Shown one piece after another: positions 15,347 through 23,937 of a DNA stretch of 25,867 nucleotides. Under the pieces are notes generated by a model. It saw nothing but the letters and a program-made list of their open reading frames with translations, was not told the DNA's origin and searched no databases. Numbering within the stretch: position 1 is the first letter of the stretch; each line of letters starts with the position of its first letter. Made by a program: the position numbers and the translations under genes. The DNA is from CAYYNP01 sp964472545 (lineage in GTDB: Bacteria > Planctomycetota > Planctomycetia > Pirellulales > Thermoguttaceae). Where the stretch lies: positions 1 to 25,867 of the forward strand of contig CAYYNP010000126.1 in assembly GCA_964472545.1 (NCBI GenBank), read 5' to 3'.

Positions 15347-16666
15347 TCAAAAATACTTCTCAAACCCCGGCCGCGGCAGCGGGTAGTTGCCGTCGGGGTT
15401 GGGTTCGACGGGCGGGGGTGTGTCGAGGGTCACGTCACCGGGGCTGGGGCCGAACTCGAATTCGGAACCGGTGACTTGCTCCCAAGTGACGGGCTTGCCG
15501 GAGTAGCAGGCGATTTGACCCATCACGGCCATGTAGGTGCTGTCGATCATCGTCTCGCGGTGGTTCACCGGCTGGCCGCTGCGGATCGCGCCGATGAGGA
15601 TCTTCTGCTCTTCGGCGTGGGGGTCGTTCTGTGGGCCTTGATAACGCCAGGGCGACTCGCCTTCGATGCGGCCGGCCGTCCAGTGGCAGACGCCCTTGGT
15701 GCCCATGATGACGTCGTCCCAGTTGGGGTAGCAGCCGACGCGCGTCTGGCACATAGCATAGACGCGCGGACCGCTGGCCAGTTCGTAGACCACCGTGTGG
15801 TTATCGAACATGTCGCCGTAGACTTCGCCAAACGAAGCGGAGCGGCCGCCCAGCCCAAAGCACCACGTGGGGTTTTCCTCGCGAAGCATCCACCGCATGC
15901 GGTCGAGGTTGTGGATCAACGACTGCGTGACGTCGTCGCCGGAAAGCCAGCAGAAGTGGTACCAGTTGGAGAATTGGTACTCGATCTCGCTGAGGTTTGG
16001 GTCCCGGGCGACCGTGCGATACGGCGGCCGCAAGAACATCGACTGCACGGCCACGATATCGCCGATCGCCCCGTTGTGGATCTGCTCGACCTGGGCCTGG
16101 TACTTCAGGCTGTAGCGGCTCTCGTGGCCGGAGACCAGCGAGAGGTTCTTCTGCTGCGCCATTTCACAAACGCGTTTCAGCCGCTTGCAGCCTGCCGGGT
16201 CGATGGCGTGGGGCTTCTCGATGAAGACGTGCTTGCCGGCCGCGATGGCGGCCTCGGCATAGTAGGCGTGGTACTTCGACGCACAGGCGATCAACACGGC
16301 GTCGGAAGCCTCGATCACCGCCTGGTGACCGTCGAGGTCCCAGGCACATGCGTCGTCGGTGGCGATGAACTGCTCGGGGAAGTTGGCCATGAACCACTGC
16401 TGCTTGGCCCGCATGCGGCCCTCGAAGACGTCGGTCATGCCGGCCAGTTTGACGTCCTTGCCCAGCCGCAACGCCGCGGCGGCCGCCCCGCTGCAGCGTC
16501 CGCCACAGCCGATCATGCCGATTCTGATCTGTTCGCTTCCGGCGGCGTGGGCGCTGCGGGCAAGCGAGAGCCCGCCGACGGCAGCGGTGGTGGCGGCCGA
16601 CGCTTTGAGGAACTCGCGGCGCGTGGGGCGGGTGGACGTGGGCGTTTGCTTGTTCTCGGATATCAT
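15347..16666 (-). CDS. Tat-exported Gfo/Idh/MocA family oxidoreductase
   Basis: NAD(P)-dependent sugar or inositol dehydrogenase-like protein of 439 residues. The Tat signal has TRREFLK at 15-21 and a cleavage site near AHAAG at 39-43. The Rossmann motif IGMIGCGGRCSG lies at about 49-60, and the family EKP motif appears in FIEKPHAID. The C-terminal part has the usual mixed beta domain with WYHFCWLSGDDVTQSLIHNLD. An exported member is common in planctomycetes, where the cofactor is thought to be bound before export. AGGAGA precedes the ATG. It is on the same strand as, and 134 nt downstream of, the PQQ-propeller gene; the gap is largely a triple tandem repeat. It converges with the WD40 gene over 37 nt. 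The substrate is unknown. Confidence 0.88.
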   Translation of the reverse strand: MISENKQTPTSTRPTRREFLKASAATTAAVGGLSLARSAHAAGSEQIRIGMIGCGGRCSGAAAAALRLGKDVKLAGMTDVFEGRMRAKQQWFMANFPEQFIATDDACAWDLDGHQAVIEASDAVLIACASKYHAYYAEAAIAAGKHVFIEKPHAIDPAGCKRLKRVCEMAQQKNLSLVSGHESRYSLKYQAQVEQIHNGAIGDIVAVQSMFLRPPYRTVARDPNLSEIEYQFSNWYHFCWLSGDDVTQSLIHNLDRMRWMLREENPTWCFGLGGRSASFGEVYGDMFDNHTVVYELASGPRVYAMCQTRVGCYPNWDDVIMGTKGVCHWTAGRIEGESPWRYQGPQNDPHAEEQKILIGAIRSGQPVNHRETMIDSTYMAVMGQIACYSGKPVTWEQVTGSEFEFGPSPGDVTLDTPPPVEPNPDGNYPLPRPGFEKYF

Positions 16667-16700
16667 GGGATTCTCCTGTCGTGAGTTGCTTTCGATGGCA

Positions 16701-16796
16701 CACCGCCGTGCCGGCGGCGGCTAAACGGCTCCGCACCGCCGTGCCGGCGGCGGCTAAACGGCTCCGCACCGCCGTGCCGGCGGCGGCTAAACGGTT
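16701..16796. repeat. 33-bp unit in three tandem copies
   Basis: Copies start at 16701, 16734 and 16767. The first two are identical over 33 bp; the third differs only at its last bases. Each unit holds a short palindrome, CCGCCG-TGC-CGGCGG, so three small hairpins could form. The repeats fill the gap between the PQQ-propeller stop and the Gfo/Idh/MocA start, just upstream of the latter's ribosome-binding site. The spacer-less head-to-tail form rules out a CRISPR array. Confidence 0.9.
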
Positions 16797-16800
16797 ACGG

Positions 16801-19800
16801 TCATCGGCCGGCCCCAATACACAACACGTGCCCCTTACGATCGGACAGGTATAACCGCCCGGCGGCCACGGCCATGCCGTCCCAGACGGGCGGCGAGTGG
16901 AGTTGGATTCTACTCAGTGTGCCGCCGTCGTCGCAAGAGGCGACGAGCAGCCGGCCGTCGCCGCGTCCCTCAAAGGCCGCGTTGGCCGACGACGACGGAT
17001 CAGAAGCGTCGAACTCGTCCGTCATCCCGCCGATCAGCAACCGGCCACCGGCACGCACCATGGCCACCGGCCGTAACGGCAACGGGGCCGTCCAGTGCAG
17101 CTTCACGCCGGCGGAGCGAAAGTCGGGCAGCGAACTTTGCTTGTCGTCCGCGTCCGGCCGCTCCGCAGCGAACAAGGCGTACAGACCACCTTTTGCCAGC
17201 GCCGGACGCGTCAAGTGATTTCGGCGCACGCCCCACACGGTTTCTTCGCCCACGGCCAGCATCAGTCCATACGGCACCGACAGCCGCGACTCGCCCCGGG
17301 CCTTGTACGCGATCCACGAATAGGCCACCGGCGTGCGGCTGAAATCGGCCGTGCCGAAGGCCCAGTGCGATCGATGGATCTCGGCGTCGTCCAACAGGCT
17401 CGACGTCGAGAAGAGGTGCGGGGCACGAGATTCGTGAGGCTGCAGGTTGGCGTCGAACCGAAGATTCCGCAGATAGATCGATTCCCCATCGGCAACCAGA
17501 ACGTCGGCTCGGGCGCCCGCCATCGAAAACGCGTCGCTGCGGTCCGGGGCCATGAACGTCTTGTAGTCGGTGGCGTTCTGAGAGACCAGCGTATCCATCT
17601 GCTCGCGCTCTGCTTCCGACGGCGGCGGCAGCACGGTCGGGTGCTCGCTTCGCAGGCGCGTTCGACCGCGGACTTCACCGCTGGCCGGGTCGAGGCCGTA
17701 GAGCACCATGCCGCCGTCGAGATACGAACTGCGGCCGGCCAACACGTACGCCGTGCCCTGGTGAACCAACACGCTGCCGTGGACCGGCCAGAGCGATTCC
17801 ACTCGGCCGGTGGCCACCGTGCTTCGCTCTTCCGCGGCCGCCAGGAATCGCCACACCAACTCCCCGTCGGTCAGCCGCAGGCAGTAGACCCGGCCGTCGG
17901 CGCATCCGGCCAACACGCTTTGGCCGTAGATCGTCGGCGGAGAATCGACGCGGCCGCCGGTGGTGAATTGCCAAGCGAGCGCCCCGTCCTGTGCGTTGAG
18001 ACAAACGACGCGGTGGGAATCGATGCACGAGACCACCGCCCTTCCGGCCGCAATCACCGGCGGAGTGATCCGGCCGCCAAGACGCGTCTTCCAGGCCGGC
18101 GCGAGATCGGCAGGCACTTCGGACGAGGTCGAGCCGCTGCGCATCGCGTCGTGGCGATAGGTCGGCCAGTCGGGGGATTGGGGGTTTACGATTGATGACT
18201 CATGATTGGCGGACGGGGTGTAGGCAGGTCCCTTGTCGAGGCGTGTGACGGGCGGGGTTTTGGCTGCGCGGGTTGCGCTCGGCGCCAACGCCCAGAATCC
18301 GTAAAGCTTGGCCTCCATGTAGCAGCCGCAGGAATGGGGCGGGGCGTAGAGCAGGCCGTTGCAGGGCGTTACCCCCAGCCGGCACGTGCCGCGGAGCCAG
18401 TTGTTGCGGCTGTGGCTCTCGCCGGTCAGATCCATCATCTCCACGCCGCGCTTGCCGTTGAAGATGTATCGCGTGGTTGCCTTCTCGGGGTAGCAGCGGT
18501 GGTGATGGCCGGTGGTCCAAAGCTGTTCGAGAACCTCCTGCTTCCGCTCGACACGGCCGCTGTGCAGGTCGCGGCCCTCGGCGAAGTCCGGGCCGGCCCA
18601 AACCAGGCCGTCGATCACGAAGACGTCGCCGGGATACGATTCCAGCCCCGGGCGATAGGCCGTCGTCCAAAGTACGTTGCCGTCTTCCGCCGACAGCGCC
18701 GCCAGCGTGCCGCCGTACTCGTTCACGCGTGGGTGTGATCCGAGGTACTCCCAGATGTCACGATTGAGCACCGTGGGATCGCCGCCGCCGTACGAGCAGA
18801 GCACCACGCCGTCGACCACGATCAGCTTTGCCCTCGGCCAGGCCAGGCGTCGGCGTTTGGTGGTGATCTCCGGGACGAAACGCCAAACGAGCTTGCCGTT
18901 GGCGGCCGACAGGCAACATACACTTTGATCCGTCTTCACGAACGCGCGGCCGTCGCCGGCGGCCATCGTCAGCGGCACGATCTCGTCGCCTTCGCGCGGC
19001 GTCCATTGCCACAGGCGTTCGGCCGTGTCGACACGCCAAGCCGCGATGCCCCCTTGTTCGTCGACCGCCAGCAGCGTATTGCCGTCCTTGATGACCTCTT
19101 GCACGCCTTCGGTGCCGAGATACTCGCGCAGCACGCGTCCGGTCGCCGGTTCGATGGCAAAGAGCGGTTTGTCCGTTCCCAGCGAAACGAACACGCCGTC
19201 GCCGTCGGCAATCAGCCCGCGCCAAAGCTGCTCCAGCCGCCGTGGGAAGTCGTCGACCGCCACCGGCAGCTTCCAGAGCAATACGCCGTTGAAGGCGTCG
19301 CGGGCGACCAGAAACCACCGGCTGGGCACGCCGATGTGTGCGGCGGTCGCCTCGTCGACCAGGTAGAAGATCCGCCCGCCGCTGGACACCAACCCGCGAA
19401 ATCCCGGCTGCGTGCCCTTGTCGTAGTGATGGTGCCGGGTCCACAGCGGTTCGGCCAGCCACTGCATCCGACGCGGCGGGCCGGTAACCTGGTCTTCCGC
19501 CACGGCGTTGTTGCCCGGGCCGTGCAGGAAGTGCGTCCAGTCGTCGATCTGCGGCGGGCGAGGCTTGACGGTGCGCGTCCAGGCGTCGCCGTCGCGAACG
19601 TACGCCGCTCCGCCGGGTGCGAGCACTCGCGTGACCTCGTCCATCGACAACTCGCCCAAGTCCTCCGCCACCAGCAGGTTTACCAAGTTGTCGATGTACG
19701 GCAACCGGCGGCCGTCGAACGGCTCGATGGTGATTTTGCCGTAGAGGCCCGTTGAGCGGACGTGCTGCCGGGCAGCGTCGACTTGGGCGGGGGCCTTTTC

Positions 19801-20046
19801 GAGTCCCTGCACCAACGAGCCCGGCGACACGAGCAGCGCCGCCGTCAGCCGGCCGTCGCCACAGCCGACGTGGACGATCAACCCGCCGCGGGTGTGCGTG
19901 GCGTCGAGAATCTGCCGGGCTAGTCCATCGGCCGCGTCCGGCACGGCCTGACCCGCCGCATGCGAGGCCGCCAGGCAGCAACACAGCGCGACAAGCCCGA
20001 CCATCGGTACCCATCGACCAGAGATAATCAGAGTGCGTGGAATCAT
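16801..20046 (-). CDS. Exported SAM-methyltransferase-fold / PQQ-like beta-propeller fusion protein
   Basis: Very large exported protein of 1081 residues. The chosen ATG at 20046 follows GGAGAG by 6 nt and opens a signal peptide (MIPRTLIISGRWVPMVGL...) with cleavage near AASHAAGQA; the frame extends 48 residues upstream without protein-like sequence. Residues about 40-150 form a class I methyltransferase-like Rossmann fold with motif I VHVGCGDG at 58-64. The typical block QIDDWTHFLHGPGNN follows, and then two propeller regions with PQQ-like repeats such as LVWRF and ALAWQF. The second starts at DWPTYRHDAMRSGSTSSE. PQQ-like propellers bind quinone cofactors in alcohol dehydrogenases or serve as scaffolds as in BamB. 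This fusion is familiar in planctomycetes but has no assigned role. It probably shares a transcript with the downstream Gfo/Idh/MocA gene. Confidence 0.82.
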   Translation of the reverse strand: MIPRTLIISGRWVPMVGLVALCCCLAASHAAGQAVPDAADGLARQILDATHTRGGLIVHVGCGDGRLTAALLVSPGSLVQGLEKAPAQVDAARQHVRSTGLYGKITIEPFDGRRLPYIDNLVNLLVAEDLGELSMDEVTRVLAPGGAAYVRDGDAWTRTVKPRPPQIDDWTHFLHGPGNNAVAEDQVTGPPRRMQWLAEPLWTRHHHYDKGTQPGFRGLVSSGGRIFYLVDEATAAHIGVPSRWFLVARDAFNGVLLWKLPVAVDDFPRRLEQLWRGLIADGDGVFVSLGTDKPLFAIEPATGRVLREYLGTEGVQEVIKDGNTLLAVDEQGGIAAWRVDTAERLWQWTPREGDEIVPLTMAAGDGRAFVKTDQSVCCLSAANGKLVWRFVPEITTKRRRLAWPRAKLIVVDGVVLCSYGGGDPTVLNRDIWEYLGSHPRVNEYGGTLAALSAEDGNVLWTTAYRPGLESYPGDVFVIDGLVWAGPDFAEGRDLHSGRVERKQEVLEQLWTTGHHHRCYPEKATTRYIFNGKRGVEMMDLTGESHSRNNWLRGTCRLGVTPCNGLLYAPPHSCGCYMEAKLYGFWALAPSATRAAKTPPVTRLDKGPAYTPSANHESSIVNPQSPDWPTYRHDAMRSGSTSSEVPADLAPAWKTRLGGRITPPVIAAGRAVVSCIDSHRVVCLNAQDGALAWQFTTGGRVDSPPTIYGQSVLAGCADGRVYCLRLTDGELVWRFLAAAEERSTVATGRVESLWPVHGSVLVHQGTAYVLAGRSSYLDGGMVLYGLDPASGEVRGRTRLRSEHPTVLPPPSEAEREQMDTLVSQNATDYKTFMAPDRSDAFSMAGARADVLVADGESIYLRNLRFDANLQPHESRAPHLFSTSSLLDDAEIHRSHWAFGTADFSRTPVAYSWIAYKARGESRLSVPYGLMLAVGEETVWGVRRNHLTRPALAKGGLYALFAAERPDADDKQSSLPDFRSAGVKLHWTAPLPLRPVAMVRAGGRLLIGGMTDEFDASDPSSSANAAFEGRGDGRLLVASCDDGGTLSRIQLHSPPVWDGMAVAAGRLYLSDRKGHVLCIGAGR

Positions 20047-20139
20047 CACGATCTCTCCAGGACTCCCGCAAGGGTGAGGCGTCGCCCAAACGTGCCGCCC
20101 GGATTGGGAGGCAACCGACGAGCGCCGGACAGCACACCC

Positions 20140-20167
20140 ATTATCGCGAAGCCGCCACCGAACACAA
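20140..20167 (-). promoter_or_regulatory. Promoter candidate for the PQQ-propeller gene
   Basis: On the minus strand TTGTGT (20162-20167) and GATAAT (20140-20145) are 16 bp apart. The -10 element is a good match and the -35 is weak. Transcription would start near 20133, giving a leader of about 87 nt. Confidence 0.33.
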
Positions 20168-20197
20168 GCAAGCGGCCGCGGTTCCGACACCGTTCGT

Positions 20198-21019
20198 CTA
20201 CGCCGCCCGGGCGTCCGTCAGCATCCGGGCGCGCGCGGCTTGGTTCTTGGTGATCGCGGCAATCAGCGCGACGGTGACGATTCCGGACAAGGCGGAAATG
20301 ACACCCACCATGAGGTTCGAGGTGTGCGACAGGAGTTCGCCGTCGTTGCCGTGGAAGGTGAGATTGGCGCGGATGATCGTAAACGCCAGCCCAATCACAA
20401 ACGGTGCCAAGATGAGCAGCCACCACGCCAACACGAGCGACGACCGCCGGCCACGGCGCGGATTGTGCAAGCGCTCGGCGTCGCGCGTCGGCACGCTGCC
20501 GCACCAGATCTCCGACGCGATGCGGTAGGGCATCCAGAGATTGGCCACCGGAATGAACCACCATCCCACGGCCCAACCCGGCGTCGTCGTCAGAACGGCG
20601 TTTCGCAACGCGGGTAGATTGCGGTAGACGCGGTGGAACCACATCAGGAAAAGCACCGCCGAAGGAATCCCGGCCGCCGCGCTGACCACCAGCGTCAAGA
20701 GTGCCGTTTGCAGCAGCGGTGCCATTTTTGCCTGCCAGGCCTCCAGCGCGGCCCTGTTTGGCACTCGCCGCGGGCCGTACCTCGAGCGACTCTCGACGTG
20801 CAGCGGCGGCCGCCGGGCCGTCATCGTCTCCAGCCGGTAGTTCGCGTACTGCTGCACCGGCGACCACAGCGTGCAAAGAATCACCAGCGCAATCGACCAC
20901 CTCGCCCGTGGCCACGCTGTCGCAAAGGGCCGCACAACGCATCCGGCGGGGATCACCGCAACGATTTCGACTGCCGCGTGTTCGGGGCTCTGGAAGGGAT
21001 TCAGGTTGTCGTCACTCAT
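20198..21019 (-). CDS. DUF4328 membrane protein, copy 1
   Basis: Integral membrane protein of 273 residues with unknown function. The N terminus MSDDNLNPFQSPE carries the NPFQSP motif found at the start of many planctomycete membrane proteins. About five hydrophobic segments follow. The family signature is clear: FLMWFHRVYRNLPAL, then TPGWAVGWWFIPVANLWMPY, then GSVPTRDAERLHNPRR. The ATG at 21019 is chosen for this motif; the open frame continues 13 residues upstream. It is a tandem paralogue of the gene at 21071-21922, separated by 51 nt, and probably co-transcribed with it and trpE. Nothing in the sequence indicates a substrate, and a transport role would be a guess. Confidence 0.8.
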   Translation of the reverse strand: MSDDNLNPFQSPEHAAVEIVAVIPAGCVVRPFATAWPRARWSIALVILCTLWSPVQQYANYRLETMTARRPPLHVESRSRYGPRRVPNRAALEAWQAKMAPLLQTALLTLVVSAAAGIPSAVLFLMWFHRVYRNLPALRNAVLTTTPGWAVGWWFIPVANLWMPYRIASEIWCGSVPTRDAERLHNPRRGRRSSLVLAWWLLILAPFVIGLAFTIIRANLTFHGNDGELLSHTSNLMVGVISALSGIVTVALIAAITKNQAARARMLTDARAA

Positions 21020-21070
21020 GGGTTCATCTCTTTCCGGCGGATCCCGTGGGAGTAGCACCTTGCGTCCTTA

Positions 21071-21922
21071 CTACTGATGGGCACCGCGAAGGATATCCGC
21101 ACGAGCGAGCTGGTTCTTGGTCGCCGCCACGATGACGCCGACGGTCGCCGCTCCGCCGAGGACCGCAAAGACGGCTTGGAGAATGTGGGGCCAACCCGAC
21201 GTCGCGGCGTAGTGGCGGCCGACCGGAAAGAAGGAAGGCAGCAGATTGAATACGACGCCGACCGCGAGCGGGGCCAACATCAGTGCCCACCAAAGCGGGA
21301 GCAGCGGCGGCGTCCGGCTGCAGCGCAAGTCGTGCAGCAACTCCAGATCGCGAGTTGGAAGACTACCGCGCCAGACCTCCGCCGTTAGTTGATAGGGCAC
21401 GATCAGATTGACCACGGGGATGAACCACCATCCGACCGCCCATCCGGGAGTGGTTTGCACGTGCCGGTTTCCCAACGCCCAAAGATTGCGGTACATGCGG
21501 TAGAACCACATCATGAAGTAGACGATCGACGTGATGCCGGCTACCGCGGCCGGCAGAAACACCGCACCGAAGAACAGCACTCTCGGCATCATCTGCGATT
21601 GCCACGCCTGTAACGCCTCGGTGTTCGGTTCTGTCCGGTAGCCAAACCGCCCGAGGCTCTCGGTGACGTAGTCTGGCGGCTTCTTGACGGCAACGCTTTG
21701 CACGCGATAGGCGGTGTAGAAGAATAATGGCGACAATACCGAAGCCAGAATCACCCAAATCACGGCTCGCTTCGCCAGCGGCGCAGCCGAACGATAACGC
21801 ATCGGCGGCGCCGTGGCCGGCTTCGCAGGAGCCGGTCCAGTAGGCGCTGCAGGAACCGCCGCTGCCGCATCGTTCGACGCTGCTCGCCGTGGCGGCCGCC
21901 GCTTCGCACTCCCCTCACTCAT
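21071..21922 (-). CDS. DUF4328 membrane protein, copy 2
   Basis: Integral membrane protein of 283 residues with unknown function. The N-terminal 40 residues are a Lys/Arg/Pro/Ala-rich cytosolic tail in place of the NPFQSP motif of its neighbour. The DUF4328 core is shared: YFMMWFYRMYRNLWALG, then TPGWAVGWWFIPVVNLIVPY, then GSLPTRDLELLHDLR, plus matching end segments ATKNQLARA versus ITKNQAARA. About five hydrophobic segments are seen. A purine-rich GAGGGGGG lies about 8 nt before the ATG. The gene starts 29 nt after the trpE stop and may be co-transcribed with trpE, but no biosynthetic link is evident. The two copies arose by tandem duplication followed by clear divergence. Confidence 0.8.
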   Translation of the reverse strand: MSEGSAKRRPPRRAASNDAAAAVPAAPTGPAPAKPATAPPMRYRSAAPLAKRAVIWVILASVLSPLFFYTAYRVQSVAVKKPPDYVTESLGRFGYRTEPNTEALQAWQSQMMPRVLFFGAVFLPAAVAGITSIVYFMMWFYRMYRNLWALGNRHVQTTPGWAVGWWFIPVVNLIVPYQLTAEVWRGSLPTRDLELLHDLRCSRTPPLLPLWWALMLAPLAVGVVFNLLPSFFPVGRHYAATSGWPHILQAVFAVLGGAATVGVIVAATKNQLARADILRGAHQ

Positions 21923-21951
21923 CAGAATCCCCCCTCAGAATCCCTTTGTAC

Positions 21952-23481
21952 TTACGCCCGCTCCTCGGTCAACTCGATCGCCTTGAGCAAACCCCGGGCT
22001 TTGTTGAGCGTTTCGTTGAATTCGTTCTCGGGCACGCTGTCGGCGACAATACCGGCGCCGGCCTGGACGTAGGCCGTTTGGTCCTGGACGACGATCGTCC
22101 GCAGGGCGATGCAAGTGTCCATGTTGCCGTTGAAGTCGACGTAGCCCACCGCCCCGGCGTACGGGCCGCGGCGATGCGGTTCGACTTCGTCGATGATCTC
22201 CATCGCCCGAACCTTCGGGGCGCCGGAAACGGTTCCCGCGGGCAGACACGCCTGCAAGGCGTCGAAGGCGGTCATGTCGTCGGTCAATTGGCCGTTGACG
22301 TTGCTGGTGATGTGCATCACGTGGCTGTAACGCTCGATCGTCATCACGTCGCTGAGCTCGACCGTACGATACTGCGACACGCGGCCCACGTCGTTGCGGC
22401 CGAGGTCGACCAGCATCACGTGCTCGGCGCGTTCCTTGGGATCGGCCAGCAACTCGGCGGCCAGCCGATGGTCCTCCTCTTGCGTTTCGCCACGCGGCCG
22501 CGTGCCGGCCAGCGGGCGGACGGTGATCCGGCCGTCGACCACCCGGACCATGATCTCCGGCGAGCTGCCGACCAGCGTGACCGACGGCGTGCGGACGTAG
22601 AACATAAACGGGCTGGGGTTGACCACCCGCAACGTGCGATAGATCTCGAACGGATGCGACCGGATGGGCACTTGCAGCCGCTGGCTGAAGACGACCTGGA
22701 AGATGTCGCCGGCACGGATGTACTCGACGCACTTCTCGACGGCGCTCTCGAAGCCGGCCTGCGTGAAGTTCGATTCGTAGGCCAGCGTCACCTCGCCGGG
22801 GGCGTGGATGTCGACCGGGCAAACCGAGTCGTCCGCCGAGGAAAGCTGCTCGACCAGCCGATCGGCCCGCTCGCACGCCGCCGCGTAGGCCGCCTCGATG
22901 TCGCCGTGCTGGCCGTCGACCCGGGCCATCACCACCACCACGAAGGTCTTCTTCACGTTGTCGAAGACCACCATCTGGTCGTAAAACGCAAAGGCCAAGT
23001 CGGGCACCTGGCGGTCGTCGGTGGGGGCGTCGGGCAAGTGCTCGACGTAACGCACCGTATCGTATCCCGCATAGCCCACCGCCCCGCTGCAAAACGGCGG
23101 CAGCTCCGGCAGATGGGCCGCATTGACCGCCTCGACCCGCTGCCGCAGTTCATCCAGCGGGTTGTCGCTCTCGAACTGCCGCGTAACCAGCGTCGGCACG
23201 CCGCCGGCCGACACGCCCGAGTATTCGTTGATCGTCACCCGATTGCCGTAGGCCTCGATCTCGAAGAACGGCTCGGTAGCCAGAAAGCTATACCGTCCCA
23301 CCTTCTCGCCGCCCACCACGCTCTCGAACAGACACGCACACCGCCCCGCGTCGATCCGATGAAAGGCCGTCACCGGCGTCAAGGCGTCGCTCAGCAGCCG
23401 CCGATAAACCGGCACCATGTCGGCGCCGTCGGCCAGCTTCGTGAACGTCTTCAGGTCGGGGTAGTAGGGGCCTGTGGACAT
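21952..23481 (-). CDS. trpE: Anthranilate synthase component I
   Basis: Chorismate-using enzyme that makes anthranilate, the first step of tryptophan synthesis, with a TrpG glutaminase partner not encoded here. The 509-residue length is normal. The tryptophan-feedback region aligns at FESVVGGEKVGRYSF (52-66). Chorismate-binding blocks include LAGTRPRGET, HVMLVDLGRNDVGRVS, SHVMHITSNV, LPAGTVSGAPKVRAMEIID and GYVDFNGNMDTCIALRT. The ATG at 23481 begins MSTGPYYPDLKTF, a family-like N terminus; the open frame upstream is Arg-rich and crosses the promoter. Pabb or menF-type relatives share the fold, but the overall pattern fits TrpE best. A promoter candidate is just upstream, and no Trp-rich leader peptide was seen, so attenuation of the E. 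coli kind is unlikely. Confidence 0.94.
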   Translation of the reverse strand: MSTGPYYPDLKTFTKLADGADMVPVYRRLLSDALTPVTAFHRIDAGRCACLFESVVGGEKVGRYSFLATEPFFEIEAYGNRVTINEYSGVSAGGVPTLVTRQFESDNPLDELRQRVEAVNAAHLPELPPFCSGAVGYAGYDTVRYVEHLPDAPTDDRQVPDLAFAFYDQMVVFDNVKKTFVVVVMARVDGQHGDIEAAYAAACERADRLVEQLSSADDSVCPVDIHAPGEVTLAYESNFTQAGFESAVEKCVEYIRAGDIFQVVFSQRLQVPIRSHPFEIYRTLRVVNPSPFMFYVRTPSVTLVGSSPEIMVRVVDGRITVRPLAGTRPRGETQEEDHRLAAELLADPKERAEHVMLVDLGRNDVGRVSQYRTVELSDVMTIERYSHVMHITSNVNGQLTDDMTAFDALQACLPAGTVSGAPKVRAMEIIDEVEPHRRGPYAGAVGYVDFNGNMDTCIALRTIVVQDQTAYVQAGAGIVADSVPENEFNETLNKARGLLKAIELTEERA

Positions 23482-23536
23482 GACGGTACCGAGGTGGTGT
23501 CGATGGCGGGCGGTAACGGGCCGCGTCAAGGAGGAC

Positions 23537-23565
23537 AGTGTAGCCGTTTGGGGTCGACGGGACAA
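23537..23565 (-). promoter_or_regulatory. Promoter candidate for trpE
   Basis: On the minus strand TTGTCC (23560-23565) and TACACT (23537-23542) are exactly 17 bp apart. Transcription would start near 23530, giving a leader of about 49 nt. The site lies in the 115-bp gap between trpE and the toxin gene. Confidence 0.45.
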
Positions 23566-23596
23566 CGGGCCGGTAACTCGCTGGACGTGGCGCCGA

Positions 23597-23917
23597 TCAC
23601 GTTTCCTGCTCGAAGAGGCGGCGGAAGTCTCGAGCCGCGTGGATGACACGAACTACGTCGATCCCTTCGCTGGTCGGGCGGTAGAAGATGACGTGGCTCT
23701 CGAAGCCGCGAATCTGCCACATCCGAAGGCCGGCTGCGCGCCGATTGCGAAAACGGCACAACTCACCAAGCAAACGCTCCCGCCCCAAGAGAGAGAACGT
23801 CTCCTCAGCCGCATTGAGGAATCGTGCGGCCGCGTCGAGACTGTCGGCCGCGATGTGGGTCGCCTGCTCGACGAGGTCCTGTCGAGCCTCCGGTGTCTTC
23901 GTGACGAGACCGATCAT
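23597..23917 (-). CDS. parE: ParE/RelE-superfamily toxin
   Basis: Toxin of a type II toxin-antitoxin pair, 106 residues. Relatives either inhibit DNA gyrase (ParE) or cut mRNA at ribosomes (RelE). The pattern fits ParE: TPEARQDLVEQATHIA, an AARFLNAAEETFSLL helix, then LRMWQIRGFESHVIFYRP and GIDVVRVIHAARDFRRLF. The ATG at 23917 is chosen because GGGGG lies about 11 nt upstream and the sequence before it overlaps the end of the antitoxin frame. It starts 20 nt after the antitoxin stop, which is the usual antitoxin-first order with translational linkage. The exact target is not decided by sequence. Confidence 0.85.
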   Translation of the reverse strand: MIGLVTKTPEARQDLVEQATHIAADSLDAAARFLNAAEETFSLLGRERLLGELCRFRNRRAAGLRMWQIRGFESHVIFYRPTSEGIDVVRVIHAARDFRRLFEQET

Positions 23918-23937
23918 CCGGCGTTTGCCCCCAGGCG

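Noticed and set aside
15476..16684. 402-residue plus-strand open frame opposite the Gfo/Idh/MocA gene
   Set aside because: The opposite strand carries the Tat signal, Rossmann motif and EKP motif; this frame shows none.
16701..16796. Possible CRISPR array
   Set aside because: The three units are directly head to tail without spacers, and no cas gene is nearby.
21889..23646. 585-residue open frame on the plus strand opposite trpE
   Set aside because: It is antisense to a clear trpE gene, is rich in His, Arg, Asp and Gly as expected for a mirror of high-GC coding DNA, and has no recognisable domain.
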